Of a stretch of 64,000 nt of DNA, positions 8,886 through 16,543 are shown in pieces. The stretch spans positions 21,945-85,944 of the forward strand of contig CALRQJ020000017.1 in NCBI GenBank assembly GCA_943370285.1, given 5' to 3'. The first letter of the stretch is position 1. Each line of letters starts with the position of its first letter. This stretch comes from CALRQJ02 sp943370285. GTDB taxonomy: Bacteria; Bacteroidota; Bacteroidia; Chitinophagales; Chitinophagaceae. A program made the translations under genes and the position numbers. The notes under the pieces are model-generated. The model ran no database searches and was not told where the DNA came from. It saw nothing but the letters and a program-made list of their open reading frames with translations.

Positions 8886-10470
8886 CTTGACTAGAATAAA
8901 GGTGATTCTTAACCGAGTCACCTTTTTCTTTTTCCTCCAAAACCCTTGTCAGTAAAGGAATTGCTTCGAACAGGCTGTTTACTTTCGGAGTTCGAACCAT
9001 GCTTTTTTTCTTATCATACAGGATTCCCTCAGGGAATATCAATTTTTGTAATCGATGCTTATCTTCATATGCTGCTGAAACCCACAACTGGCTTAGGTTT
9101 TGGGCAAGAGACAAACATTTTAAAATTGCTTTTTCATAGTTCGAACTCGATATTGTACTTGTATCAATTTCAAGGCTCATTTTTTTGATTTCATCATTTA
9201 TTTGTTTTGTATATTTATTATACATGTCACTATTGATTTGGTCATTTAGGAACTTAATATCAACTTTTTCGAGTAGGCTTTTCTTTTCGGTTATTTTCTT
9301 CTTTAAAAATGTAGTATTGTTTTGACGGGCTTGTAATTTCTTTTTTAGCTTTTCCAACATCAGCTTCCTTAAAGTACTCGAGTATGATGGGATATATTGA
9401 AATTGGATCAATAAATCACTAAACTCGCTGTTGAGCCTTTTTGCGTTGACATTAATGGGTGAGAAACTATTTTTTGTCTTATAATACCAAATTCCTTTTG
9501 TTTTATACCCGGTGAAAGGTTGGCCACTTTCTTCATCCTTTGCAAAAATTTTTAGTGGAATTTCGTCATGACGTGAAACCTTAGGGATTGATAAAAGCGG
9601 TTGATTATTCAGTATGTCTTGGGCTTCTAAAAACAATTTAATGTCTATCAGTTGAGGATGTTTCCCTTTGATGAGTTTTCCCTCCACAAGTTTGCCTGTT
9701 ACATAGCCTGCGTAAAAGGGGTTGGTGAATACCTGCCTAAAACTTTTGATAGATATGTTTACACCTTTAGTTCTCAATCGCTCTATAATCTCTGTATAGC
9801 TATATTTTCGTTCTATTAACATTAAAAATCCTTTCTTGATTTCTTTACCAACGTCTGTAATAATGTATTCATGGAAACATGCTCTTTGTTTAGGTTTGAG
9901 ATTCTTATAACCTAAAGGTGTTGCATAAGGCCAATAGCCTTTCAGCATTACTTCTCGAGTATTAATGATTGTTCTGTCGCTTTTTAACCTGTTATCAAAG
10001 TTATTGAGCATATGGAAGAAATTCTCTTGTAGTCTTCCTATCGCAGTAGAGGTATCAATATCTTGTGTTACAGATTTTACCGTAATGCCTTCTTTTCCCA
10101 ACTCTTCGCTTAAGAAAGATGCTTGAGCACCTGTTCGTGAAAATCTGTCGAAATTAAAGATGATAATGTAGGAGATATTTTTATGCTTACGAACATATTC
10201 CAACATTCTCATAAACTCTTTTCGGCCATCGGTCTTAGCACTTTCATATTTCCCCCCAAAGTGGGCTCGAAGCGGAATATTATGCTTCAGCGAATATTCA
10301 TCACAATACTTTTTTTGAACCTCCAGGCTACCGTTGTTTTCAGCTTGCTCTTTACTACTAACCCGGGTATAAACAATACCATCACCGCCTCTTTTAATTA
10401 CTTTTTTCTCATAACGTTTATCACTCAACGCTTGTAATGCTTTTTCAATGTTGCTGGTTTTCATCTTCAT
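8833..10470 (-). CDS. Large serine recombinase (integrase of the island)
   Basis: 545 residues from the ATG at 10470; a TTG at 10494 would add eight. The N-terminal resolvase domain has the catalytic serine in VYTRVSSKEQ (Ser38) and IIFNFDRFSRTG. The Recombinase domain follows (ATPLGYKN onward, about 190-290), then a basic coiled-coil region (KKKLQARQ...KKKITEKKSLLEK). No clear Cys4 zinc ribbon is visible. The last 17 residues (VPQTGIEPVRPLRVTGF) are the antisense of tRNA-Leu and replace the native tail, found at 32757-32849. The family catalyses site-specific integration and excision through 5'-phosphoserine links at short cores. It should cut at GGGCACTTG (inference from the att sites). Confidence 0.92.
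   Translation of the reverse strand: MKMKTSNIEKALQALSDKRYEKKVIKRGGDGIVYTRVSSKEQAENNGSLEVQKKYCDEYSLKHNIPLRAHFGGKYESAKTDGRKEFMRMLEYVRKHKNISYIIIFNFDRFSRTGAQASFLSEELGKEGITVKSVTQDIDTSTAIGRLQENFFHMLNNFDNRLKSDRTIINTREVMLKGYWPYATPLGYKNLKPKQRACFHEYIITDVGKEIKKGFLMLIERKYSYTEIIERLRTKGVNISIKSFRQVFTNPFYAGYVTGKLVEGKLIKGKHPQLIDIKLFLEAQDILNNQPLLSIPKVSRHDEIPLKIFAKDEESGQPFTGYKTKGIWYYKTKNSFSPINVNAKRLNSEFSDLLIQFQYIPSYSSTLRKLMLEKLKKKLQARQNNTTFLKKKITEKKSLLEKVDIKFLNDQINSDMYNKYTKQINDEIKKMSLEIDTSTISSSNYEKAILKCLSLAQNLSQLWVSAAYEDKHRLQKLIFPEGILYDKKKSMVRTPKVNSLFEAIPLLTRVLEEKEKGDSVKNHLYSSQVPQTGIEPVRPLRVTGF
8881..8889. other. attL core of the island
   Basis: GGGCACTTG begins inside the tRNA acceptor arm and ends 4 bases past it. 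The same 9 bases recur at 32844-32852 with different flanks. Left flank here is tRNA, right flank is the recombinase gene. Confidence 0.75.
8898..8933 (+). terminator. Island-borne terminator for tRNA-Leu
   Basis: AAAGGTGA and TCACCTTT arms with a 12-base loop, followed by a T-rich run, 12 bases past the tRNA end. It lies inside the 3' coding part of the serine recombinase (opposite strand) and replaces the terminator displaced by integration. Confidence 0.65.
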
Positions 10471-10657
10471 GCAGGTTTTGTAAATAAATATCAACTATTA
10501 TTTCAGAGAATAATTGCAGCTGTTCAGCTACTGACAAATTGCTTAATCTGTTATTTTCTAAAATATCGGCTTTGTTATTTTTTAAAATGCTGTTTGTTGT
10601 TAATCGTTCATTTTCGGAGTTTAATGGTTGTTTGTGTTCATAATAACTGGGTTTCAT
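10445..10657 (-). CDS. Small protein upstream of the recombinase, unknown
   Basis: 70 residues, polar and Asn/Glu-rich, ending in an amphipathic stretch (LSVAEQLQLFSEIIVDIYLQNL). Its 3' end overlaps the recombinase start by 26 bases, which suggests translational coupling and co-transcription. I recognise no domain. It may be a recombination accessory or regulatory protein, by position only. Confidence 0.45.
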   Translation of the reverse strand: MKPSYYEHKQPLNSENERLTTNSILKNNKADILENNRLSNLSVAEQLQLFSEIIVDIYLQNLHEDENQQH

Positions 10658-10728
10658 TTTTACTCAGTTGAGGTTTTGCCATCTCAAATGGAAAAAACCT
10701 AATAAATAACCGAGCCGTCTCAAACGGG

Positions 10729-11640
10729 TCATTTAAAATATCTTTTGTGGGTTTTTGTGAATGATAAGGAGGTTCCTGTTCTTGTACTCAACTCAATACT
10801 CTCATAGTTTTGTAAGCCTAATAGCTTCATGATTTCTTTTGCCTTGCTTCCATCTACATGCCCATTTTGCTCACATTCAATCTTTACATATTTGCCACTT
10901 TTGTGGTCAATGGTGATGCTTATTTTCTGAATATTTTTTTTGCGAAGTTGAGTTAGTACCCACATCTCATCTTCATTAAGTACACCTGTATTTTCAACGA
11001 ATTCGGCTTTATCCTCTTCTAATAAAATTTCAGTAATAAAATGAGATAAGGGAATAAAAAGATAAGGTTGATTGAAATCAAAACTTTTATTCGTACCGTC
11101 CATAACTGCAAACGATTCATCCTGATAAACAATAAATCCTGTTTCTAGACCTGCATTTAAGCAAGTTAGAATCAAACCAGAGAAATGACTGACTTCTGTT
11201 CTTAAGGCACTCATCAACAGTGGATCTTTATTTACCTTTTCAATTACTTGCATAAGTTCAACTTCTTGCTCATCAAGCTTTCTAATTTTCTTAAGGTTAT
11301 AGTAATAGGCCAAATTGTCTTGTACTATTTTCTTGTAAAGATTTGCTTCATATGCATCAAGAAACTGTGCTTTGAATATGTTTTTCATGAGTTGTAGGGA
11401 ACAACCATAATCTCTTAGGCACTTCAGTGTCTTTATCCATACATATTCAATAAAACTTATTCTGGCCCATTTGCCTTCTTCAATAGTGCCTAAGAGCCCA
11501 TTCATTTTCCAGTAATGAAATGTCTTTGAGTCTATACCCGTTTGTTTCACAGTTAAGTTTTTAGACATCAATAAGCTGCCCTGCAACTCAAATGCTTTTG
11601 CGGTATTTTGATTTATTTCGGCTAATGAGATTTTATTCAT
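10729..11640 (-). CDS. MerR-like DNA-binding regulator of the island
   Basis: 303 residues. Residues about 28-95 resemble a MerR-type winged helix: TVKQTGIDSKTFHYWKMNGLL, then a wing-like EEGKWARISFIEYVWIKTLKCLRDYGCSLQLMK pattern broken across the domain. The remaining 200 residues are mixed alpha/beta with no recognised effector domain. The gene lies upstream of the recombinase on the same strand and is divergent from the 11689 operon, a usual place for a regulator of excision. DNA-binding role is likely; its ligand is unknown. Confidence 0.6.
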   Translation of the reverse strand: MNKISLAEINQNTAKAFELQGSLLMSKNLTVKQTGIDSKTFHYWKMNGLLGTIEEGKWARISFIEYVWIKTLKCLRDYGCSLQLMKNIFKAQFLDAYEANLYKKIVQDNLAYYYNLKKIRKLDEQEVELMQVIEKVNKDPLLMSALRTEVSHFSGLILTCLNAGLETGFIVYQDESFAVMDGTNKSFDFNQPYLFIPLSHFITEILLEEDKAEFVENTGVLNEDEMWVLTQLRKKNIQKISITIDHKSGKYVKIECEQNGHVDGSKAKEIMKLLGLQNYESIELSTRTGTSLSFTKTHKRYFK

Positions 11641-11688
11641 ACAGTAAAAGTACTAACTAATTCGTAATTTTGATTCAAAAAATACAAC

Positions 11689-12117
11689 ATGACTCAAAAA
11701 ATTCAAAAAATCAAGTCCCCAGCAAGGACCTATTTCTCCGGCAGAGCCTGTTTGTTTTGCGGTGAACCCATTGAGGATCAAGCTCGATTAAGTAAGAAAC
11801 ATTGCACCCCATGGATCGATGAGTACGGAAAAAATCATAACTGTAGACGAAAACAACATCATATGCGGCATGCTGAGGATGAAAATATATTACTCGATCA
11901 CAATACGAAACAACGTGAAACACAACGTCAAATTGAACGTCTAATCAAAACTCACGGCAATGAAGTTACTATAGCGATGTTAGATGCATTTGGCATTCAG
12001 CTTTCATCAGCGCTTGAACATAATTACACAACCTGTGGTGTAGAATCTAAATTCTTAGGCTACTCTATAATTTCAAAAGCAAAATCTAATCACCATAAAA
12101 TAAGAAAACATGACTAA
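11689..12117 (+). CDS. Small zinc-finger-like protein, unknown
   Basis: 142 residues. The N-terminal part holds a Cys/His cluster (CLFCGEPI, then KKHC and HNC plus HHMRH), which could bind zinc, followed by a helical segment with many charged residues. I do not recognise the family. A TAATTTTG promoter element at 11665-11672 precedes it without a clear -33 partner. The 3' end overlaps the next gene by 8 bases, so the two are probably translated together. Confidence 0.6.
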   Translation: MTQKIQKIKSPARTYFSGRACLFCGEPIEDQARLSKKHCTPWIDEYGKNHNCRRKQHHMRHAEDENILLDHNTKQRETQRQIERLIKTHGNEVTIAMLDAFGIQLSSALEHNYTTCGVESKFLGYSIISKAKSNHHKIRKHD

Positions 12118-12400
12118 CACAAATTTCATGACAGTATTAAACGCTGTTCACAATCAAAAACAAGAAAAAAAATTAATCATTACTGCTGTAGGAGGTATCC
12201 TTATTATAGGAGTGATTGCCTATACCTATAAAATTAGGTTAGAAAAAAAGAGTGCTGACTATGAAGCATTGATTGGTATGTATAACCAGTTAAACGCAGA
12301 AGTTAGTCGTACTAAAGTAGAAAACGCAACGTGTCAGCAAAAGGTAAAGAGACTTGAGCTTGAAAATTCAGTATTAGCTAGTCAAAGATCTGCTTCTTAG
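12110..12400 (+). CDS. Single-pass membrane protein with coiled coil
   Basis: 96 residues: a short polar N-terminus, a transmembrane helix at about 23-41 (LIITAVGGILIIGVIAYTY), then a heptad-like helix (SADYEALIGMYNQLNAEVS, KVKRLELENSVLA). The layout resembles small scaffold or septum-type proteins, but no family is recognised. It overlaps the preceding zinc-finger-like gene, forming a two-gene operon. Confidence 0.6.
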   Translation: MTNTNFMTVLNAVHNQKQEKKLIITAVGGILIIGVIAYTYKIRLEKKSADYEALIGMYNQLNAEVSRTKVENATCQQKVKRLELENSVLASQRSAS

Positions 12401-12448
12401 TTTCTCCTTTTTTTTGCTTAATTCAATGATTTAATCATTTTCGAAAAA

Positions 12449-12538
12449 GTTCATTTCCGTTCGTGAATGTTCAGCAATGTTCACGAACGTTCCCGAAAGT
12501 TCCCGAACGTTCTTTACCGTTCAGGAACGTTCCAAAAT
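12449..12538. repeat. Nine tandem 10-bp repeats (GTTCnnGAAC)
   Basis: Nine head-to-tail 10-mers each start with GTTC: GTTCATTTCC, GTTCGTGAAT, GTTCAGCAAT, GTTCACGAAC, GTTCCCGAAA, GTTCCCGAAC, GTTCTTTACC, GTTCAGGAAC, GTTCCAAAAT. Best copies are palindromic GTTCnnGAAC. A period of exactly 10 bp puts all copies on one helical face, as in iterons or operator arrays. It lies between the 12110 gene and the SRAP remnant. Confidence 0.85.
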
Positions 12539-12604
12539 TGTTTTTCCTATTTTTTAAAATACTTGATACTTTCATTGTTTTAGGCATCATTTACGTTTCG
12601 GTGA

Positions 12605-12635
12605 TTCTCGAAAAATATTGGTAACTTTTCGAGAA
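12605..12635. promoter_or_regulatory. Perfect 10-bp inverted repeat upstream of SRAP
   Basis: TTCTCGAAAA and TTTTCGAGAA separated by 11 bases. The spacing and position, 60 bases before the SRAP start, fit an operator for a dimeric repressor; an RNA hairpin is the alternative. Confidence 0.5.
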
Positions 12636-12695
12636 ATCGTCGGTGTAAAACGCTTTAACAGAAGAAAAAATAGAAATCACAAAAGAAAACCAGTA

Positions 12696-13231
12696 ATGTG
12701 TTTTTTCAACAGCCTGATGATTTCGGAAAAAAAATACCTCGAACTACTGAAGATCGAAAAGGAGATTAATGAAGCTTTTTTACCCGTAGTTAGTGGGTTT
12801 GAATTCGGTAATTGGCCCATCATAAAGCCTGATATTCGGGAAAACACAGTCGTTGATTGGAATGTGACTAATGCCGAATGGGGGTTAGCTCCGTTTTACG
12901 TTCAGAACAGAACACAACTAAAATCGGAAAGAATCAAATTGTCGACACTGAATGCAAGAAATGATAAACTTTTATCGAGCAATATTTGGAAAAAATCAGC
13001 TGCCGATGGAAGGTGTTTGATTTTAACGAGTGGTTTTTTCGAATACCGACATGTTACGAAAATCGGTAAAAGAGGAGAAGTGCTAAAAACTGTCGATAAA
13101 TACCCGTATTTCATTACGATAGACGGTAATAATCCATTTTTTCTGATGGCGGGTATTTACAATACATGGACCGATAAGATAGCGGTAAAACGTTGGATAC
13201 TTTTACAATCGTAACAACTGATGTAGCTTAC
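12696..13231 (+). pseudogene. SRAP (YedK/HMCES-like) abasic-site protein, frameshifted and truncated
   Basis: The ATG at 12696 gives MCFFNS, exposing the catalytic Cys2 that these proteins use after Met removal to cross-link abasic sites. Also present are NARNDKL and the active-site Glu in LTSGFFEYRH. The frame stops at 13214, but a +1 frame near 13180 continues with KTLDTFTIVTTDVA, matching the family's TFTI-TT region. The catalytic C-terminal His part is missing because the sequence then runs into an Rhs fragment. Starts further upstream (12618) would lie in the inverted repeat and bury Cys2. Probably inactive. Confidence 0.75.
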
Positions 13232-13404
13232 ACTACCATACTCACGGGCCCAAATTTACGGCCACCCAACTGGCACAAACAAGCGTACACCCTGCTGCCA
13301 TTACAGGCTTTTTAAGCGACCAAAACCGCAGAAATGTAGATACCAAGCCCAAAGCCTTTATCAATTAGATATTATTTGATGAGCAATTTAAACCAGTTAT
13401 TACC
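13232..13404 (+). pseudogene. Rhs body fragment on the plus strand (array head)
   Basis: In one frame this reads LTGPKFTATQLAQTS, AITGFLSDQNRRNV, then PKAFIN-stop-ILFDEQFKPVIT. The same FINWILFDEQFKPVIT segment occurs in cassette 2 (minus strand, about 16080-16110), so the TAG here replaces a Trp codon. It is the only Rhs body sequence on the plus strand and stops exactly where the inverted cassette array begins. It marks a rearrangement endpoint. Confidence 0.7.
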
Positions 13405-13456
13405 TACTTGCTCAAAACCGCTATTGTTGCCATCGTTGGTAATAAACGGTTTAAAT
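13393..13456. repeat. Inverted junction at the left end of the cassette array
   Basis: AAACCAGTTATTACC (13393-13407) and, inverted, GGTAATAAACGGTTT at about 13441-13455 flank 33 bases. The plus-strand Rhs fragment meets a minus-strand cassette leader here; the switch point falls in GGTAATAA, a motif found twice in each leader. Confidence 0.6.
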
Positions 13457-13477
13457 AATGCTAGTTGTAAGATTAAT

Positions 13478-13527
13478 GCCGGGGTCCCACAGCGGCGCTG
13501 CTAAGGCACTGCATGGAGACCCCCGGC
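13478..13527. repeat. Inter-cassette hairpin, copy 1
   Basis: GCCGGGGTCCCA and TGGAGACCCCCGGC arms around a loop with GCGCTGCTAAGGCA. Related copies occur near 15120 (decayed), 19510, 22980, 25296, 27347 and 29882, each between an immunity gene and the next cassette leader. Confidence 0.7.
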
Positions 13528-13590
13528 AAGACAAAAGGTGAGATGGAGACCACAGTATAACAAAGAAATGAAGCAAAAACTGGCTCAATA

Positions 13591-13618
13591 ACAAAGCCGT
13601 CTGCAACGGTGGCTTTGT
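13591..13618 (-). terminator. Terminator after immunity gene 1
   Basis: ACAAAGCC and GGCTTTGT arms with an inner CGT/ACG pairing, about 20 bases downstream of the immunity stop. The preceding ATGAAGCAAAAACTGGCTCA (13567-13586) recurs near 21493. Confidence 0.5.
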
Positions 13619-13639
13619 TGTGATAATTTAACTTTTGCC

Positions 13640-13882
13640 TTATTCGTTTGAATAAAACAAGACTTCTTCATTACTTGAATAAATAACTAATTCAATATCT
13701 TGATTAGTTGTTAAAAAAATTTCCGCAAAATTCTTCGCTTCATTCAGTGATTCAAAGACTGTATAAACCTTTTGATATTTATCAACCGCTAAGACAAGTT
13801 GCTCGTCCAACACATGTCCATTTTTTTTATCAGCCCTGATAAGAGCCACTTGATTCTTTTTTAACTCTGGGAAAGACTCCAT
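13640..13882 (-). CDS. Cassette 1 immunity protein (soluble)
   Basis: 80 residues, acidic, mixed alpha/beta, with no signal peptide or membrane helix. It starts 16 bases after the toxin stop of cassette 1 on the same strand, the standard toxin-immunity arrangement. A soluble cytoplasmic immunity protein fits an ADP-ribosyltransferase-like toxin acting in the cytoplasm. Family not recognised; immunity role is from position. Confidence 0.65.
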   Translation of the reverse strand: MESFPELKKNQVALIRADKKNGHVLDEQLVLAVDKYQKVYTVFESLNEAKNFAEIFLTTNQDIELVIYSSNEEVLFYSNE

Positions 13883-13898
13883 GCTATCTTTATAAAGT

Positions 13899-14912
13899 TT
13901 AGTGATATTCTACTTTAGCATTCTTAACCTTGCCTTTTAGTAAAACTTCAGATTCATTTACTTTTTTACCGGACTGTTTTAAAACTACGTTTTTAGCACT
14001 TGGGCTTTTAACAACTGAGGAAGATTTTACTGTTTTTGACATTACAACACCATTACCAGAAGGACGTTTAGCATAGTTTATGGCTACATCTTTGTTTGTA
14101 GTCCATGATGAATATTTACTAGCTGTGTTACCAGCATTATGTTGAGCTGCTGTTGCATTACCTCCTTTAGGAACTGCTGTACCCTTAGTTGCATTTCCAA
14201 ACCCTGCATGGGATTCATTAACTCCTCGATACAAGGTAATTGTTTCTGCTTTTGAACCATTAGCAGCCGCACCAGCACCAGCAGTTAATGCTATACCAAT
14301 ACCAAAATCTGCATAACCAGCAACAGTATTAGCTGTTTGTTGAGAGACCCCTGTAGCTTGTAACCCCTTACTAATCCCCTGCTCAGTAAAAGTTTGTGTG
14401 GAATTACCTGAAAAAAGTTGCGTTAAACCTGCGGCAAAATTATCAGCGCCATGTACTACTGCTGCCCCTCCAACAACTGCACCTATACCAGTCCAAGAAG
14501 TTGCAGCACCACCGACAGCACCTACAACCATTTCAGCAAGTCCGCCAACAACTTTTACTGCTCCCCATATTCTTGTTGAAGTACTTGGTGGGTCATCAGA
14601 GCCTCCCATCTCTGGCTCATCGCCCAAGGGGTCACTAAAAGATACTGGATTATCAAAATTAGAAGCATATGGTGACCATGCTTCCATATTTTCAATCTTT
14701 GGGTCTATTTGCCACCATCTTCCAGTTTGTGGGTCTAATTCCCTAAAGAACGCATCGTAAACGGCTAAATCTAAATCATTTTCCCACTCAATTCCGTTAT
14801 ACTTTTTCTTATTCTCTAAGCTTCCGGCTGCCTTAGAACTTATCCCCGCCATTGTCAATCCGAACGGATAATAATGGGTTTCTTCTACGAGTGGGCCACG
14901 GGTGTGAGTCAC
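13899..14912 (-). CDS. Cassette 1: Rhs C-terminal tip with ADP-ribosyltransferase-like toxin
   Basis: 337 residues from a GTG. Residues 1-28 are the conserved HTRGPLVEETHYYPFGLTM leader end. Residues about 35-95 are the Rhs-associated core (KYNGIEWENDLDL, RELDPQTGRWWQIDP, NPVSFSDPLG). A Gly/Ala-rich hydrophobic linker follows at 110-215. The toxin is about 225-337: LYRGV, then YSSWTTNKDVAINYA and NESEVLL, which fit the R-S-E order of ADP-ribosyltransferases. The leader carries the 20-bp insertion, so the frame is closed upstream of THTRG and no Rhs body is attached. Activity would need transfer onto a complete Rhs gene. Confidence 0.75.
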   Translation of the reverse strand: MTHTRGPLVEETHYYPFGLTMAGISSKAAGSLENKKKYNGIEWENDLDLAVYDAFFRELDPQTGRWWQIDPKIENMEAWSPYASNFDNPVSFSDPLGDEPEMGGSDDPPSTSTRIWGAVKVVGGLAEMVVGAVGGAATSWTGIGAVVGGAAVVHGADNFAAGLTQLFSGNSTQTFTEQGISKGLQATGVSQQTANTVAGYADFGIGIALTAGAGAAANGSKAETITLYRGVNESHAGFGNATKGTAVPKGGNATAAQHNAGNTASKYSSWTTNKDVAINYAKRPSGNGVVMSKTVKSSSVVKSPSAKNVVLKQSGKKVNESEVLLKGKVKNAKVEYH

Positions 14913-15165
14913 TTGAAGGTTATCAAAGAACCTGCCTACCGGCAGGCAGGCGCTGCAATATTGGGTGTTTCATTGCTGGTGTAAATATATAAAAATCCGT
15001 TGGTGGTTATGGCACGGTTCGTTATAATATGTGTTAAAAATTCTTCGTTATTTCCTACTTGCTCAATGCCGCTGTTGTTGCCATCGTTGTTAATAAGAGG
15101 TTTAATTAATGGTAGTTTAATGCCGACGTCTCATAGCTGCGCTGCTAAGTCAATGCATGAACTAG
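14838..15165 (-). repeat. Cassette 1 leader repeat and decayed hairpin
   Basis: Conserved Rhs-body end, minus strand, from about 15108 (FITNDG-like, GFEQVGNNEEFL, GFLYIYTSNETPNIAA, FFDNLQ) into the cassette 1 gene. Positions 14931-14950 hold the 20-bp insertion, which introduces a stop. A decayed hairpin copy lies at about 15120-15165. No gene starts in the upstream part. Confidence 0.75.
14931..14950. repeat. 20-bp hairpin insertion, copy 1 of 5
   Basis: CCTGCCTACCGGCAGGCAGG, a near-palindrome inserted between AAAGAA and CGCTGC. Other copies, all at the same codon: 19310-19329, 22784-22803, 25099-25118, 29689-29708. Cassettes 3, 5 and 8 lack it and read through in frame. Confidence 0.85.
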
Positions 15166-15187
15166 CCTATTAAGATAAATAAAAAAA

Positions 15188-15556
15188 TTAATTAGTGTCG
15201 ATTCTATTGATTAATACACCAAGAAAACCCATTCCCAACGCACCTAAAAATGCAAAGCCTAATAATTTAAACTCACTCATAACTAATAAAACACTTGAAG
15301 AAATGAAAAAAAATGCTACAAGTATTAGCAATTTCTTGTTTATCAAGAAAAAGGACCGACTTGGTATTGTTACTTTCTCAGTATTGTTTTTTTTCCATAA
15401 AGAAATAGCTAACAATGGAGAAAGGAAGATGATGATAAAAGGAATCCATCTAACCAAAATAGAAACTCCATATTTTTGCCAAACCATTAATAGCACTACT
15501 ATCAGTGTTATGTAAGTAAAATAATTTCTGCTCGCTTTCATATTCTTATAAATCAT
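15188..15556 (-). CDS. Cassette 2 immunity protein (membrane)
   Basis: 122 residues with about four hydrophobic helices (YFTYITLIVVLLMVW, WIPFIIIFLSPLLAIS, LLILVAFFFISSSVLLV, LGFAFLGALGMGFLGVL). It starts directly after the toxin stop of cassette 2. A polytopic inner-membrane immunity protein suggests a toxin that acts in or on the membrane. Family not recognised. Confidence 0.6.
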   Translation of the reverse strand: MIYKNMKASRNYFTYITLIVVLLMVWQKYGVSILVRWIPFIIIFLSPLLAISLWKKNNTEKVTIPSRSFFLINKKLLILVAFFFISSSVLLVMSEFKLLGFAFLGALGMGFLGVLINRIDTN

Positions 15557-16110
15557 TTACCGGTAACTACCATTTGGCTGTAAAAACAAAGTTCCTCCTT
15601 GTCTTCCTACAGGAACAAATTTAGATGGAGATGGCAGTGTCACTGGTGGTTCAATATAAGATTGAGTTCCCTTTGAACTTCCATTACTCTTGCTAGTTGA
15701 AGGAGAATTTCCTGTTATTAACTTCTTTACGATATTTAATGTACCCGTTGCAACACCTGATGCTGATGTTGAAGCGGCTACTTTTCTATTATTAACATAA
15801 CCTTCTTGTTTCGTCTTCATGTCCATAATATTTTCTTGGCGGGAGGCATGTATTCACACAATGGGTCAATCTGAAAGAACCTGCCCGTTTGTGCATCATA
15901 CATCCTTGCGTTAAAGTCGTATGTTTCTAATCCACTACCGTCACTAAACTCTCTTTCCTGCTTCTCGTTACCGTTAAACTCATAACGATTTTCCAAAACA
16001 CCCAGTGTAAAAATTCTTCATTATTACCTACTTGCTCAAAGCCGCTGTTGTTGACGTCGTTGGTGATAACGGGTTTAAATTGCTCATCAAACAATATCCA
16101 ATTGATAAGA
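15557..16110 (-). pseudogene. Cassette 2: decayed Rhs tip
   Basis: From the right: INWILFDEQFKPVIT and GFEQVGNNEEFL are followed by an internal deletion of the HTRGPLVEETHYYPFG segment, then an Rhs core fragment (YEFNGNEKQEREFSDGSG, DFNARMYDAQTGRFF, IDPLCEYMP) that breaks off in a stop. The remaining toxin tail is an 89-residue frame (15557-15826) rich in Ser/Thr/Gly with no recognised domain. This leader extends 15 residues further into the Rhs body than the others, matching the plus-strand head at 13.35 kb. The toxin is dead but its immunity gene is intact. Confidence 0.7.
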
Positions 16111-16120
16111 GATATAGGTT

Positions 16121-16543
16121 TTATAAATTTTCCATTAGCTTTTTGAAGTAGTGTATTTGACCCAAAATTAAGGGGCTTAAAAATATCGCTAAACAAGTTA
16201 CCCAAAACATTATTCCTTCTGGTGGTAGCGGAACATTTTTGCCCCAAATTACCGTAGACAAAACCGATAAGCCAACATAAATCAATAAATTAAAAAGAGA
16301 AAATAAAACAGGCTTATATAATTTGATAGTTTCAACGTACTTAAACAATAGAAAATACAAGATTATAAATGGTAAACCATAAAATAATACTCTCCAAAAA
16401 TTCCATAAAATAACTGAATCAAAACTACCTTCGAAATCTAAAGAATCAAAAATATTATTGAACAAAACCACAAAAAAACAACCTATTGTTTCAATAATAA
16501 ATAGGCTTACATATAATATAATAAAATTAATAATCTTACTCAT
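16121..16543 (-). CDS. Cassette 3 immunity protein (membrane)
   Basis: 140 residues with four or five hydrophobic helices, including IINFIILYVSLFIIETIGCF and LPFIILYFLLFKY, and a KKLMENL tail. The start overlaps the toxin stop of cassette 3 by 8 bases, so the pair is translationally coupled. No family recognised. It is the immunity partner of an intact cassette. Confidence 0.65.
   Translation of the reverse strand: MSKIINFIILYVSLFIIETIGCFFVVLFNNIFDSLDFEGSFDSVILWNFWRVLFYGLPFIILYFLLFKYVETIKLYKPVLFSLFNLLIYVGLSVLSTVIWGKNVPLPPEGIMFWVTCLAIFLSPLILGQIHYFKKLMENL

Noticed and set aside
12618..12695. Upstream TTG start for the SRAP gene
   Set aside because: It lies within the palindrome at 12605-12635 and would bury the catalytic Cys that must be residue 2.
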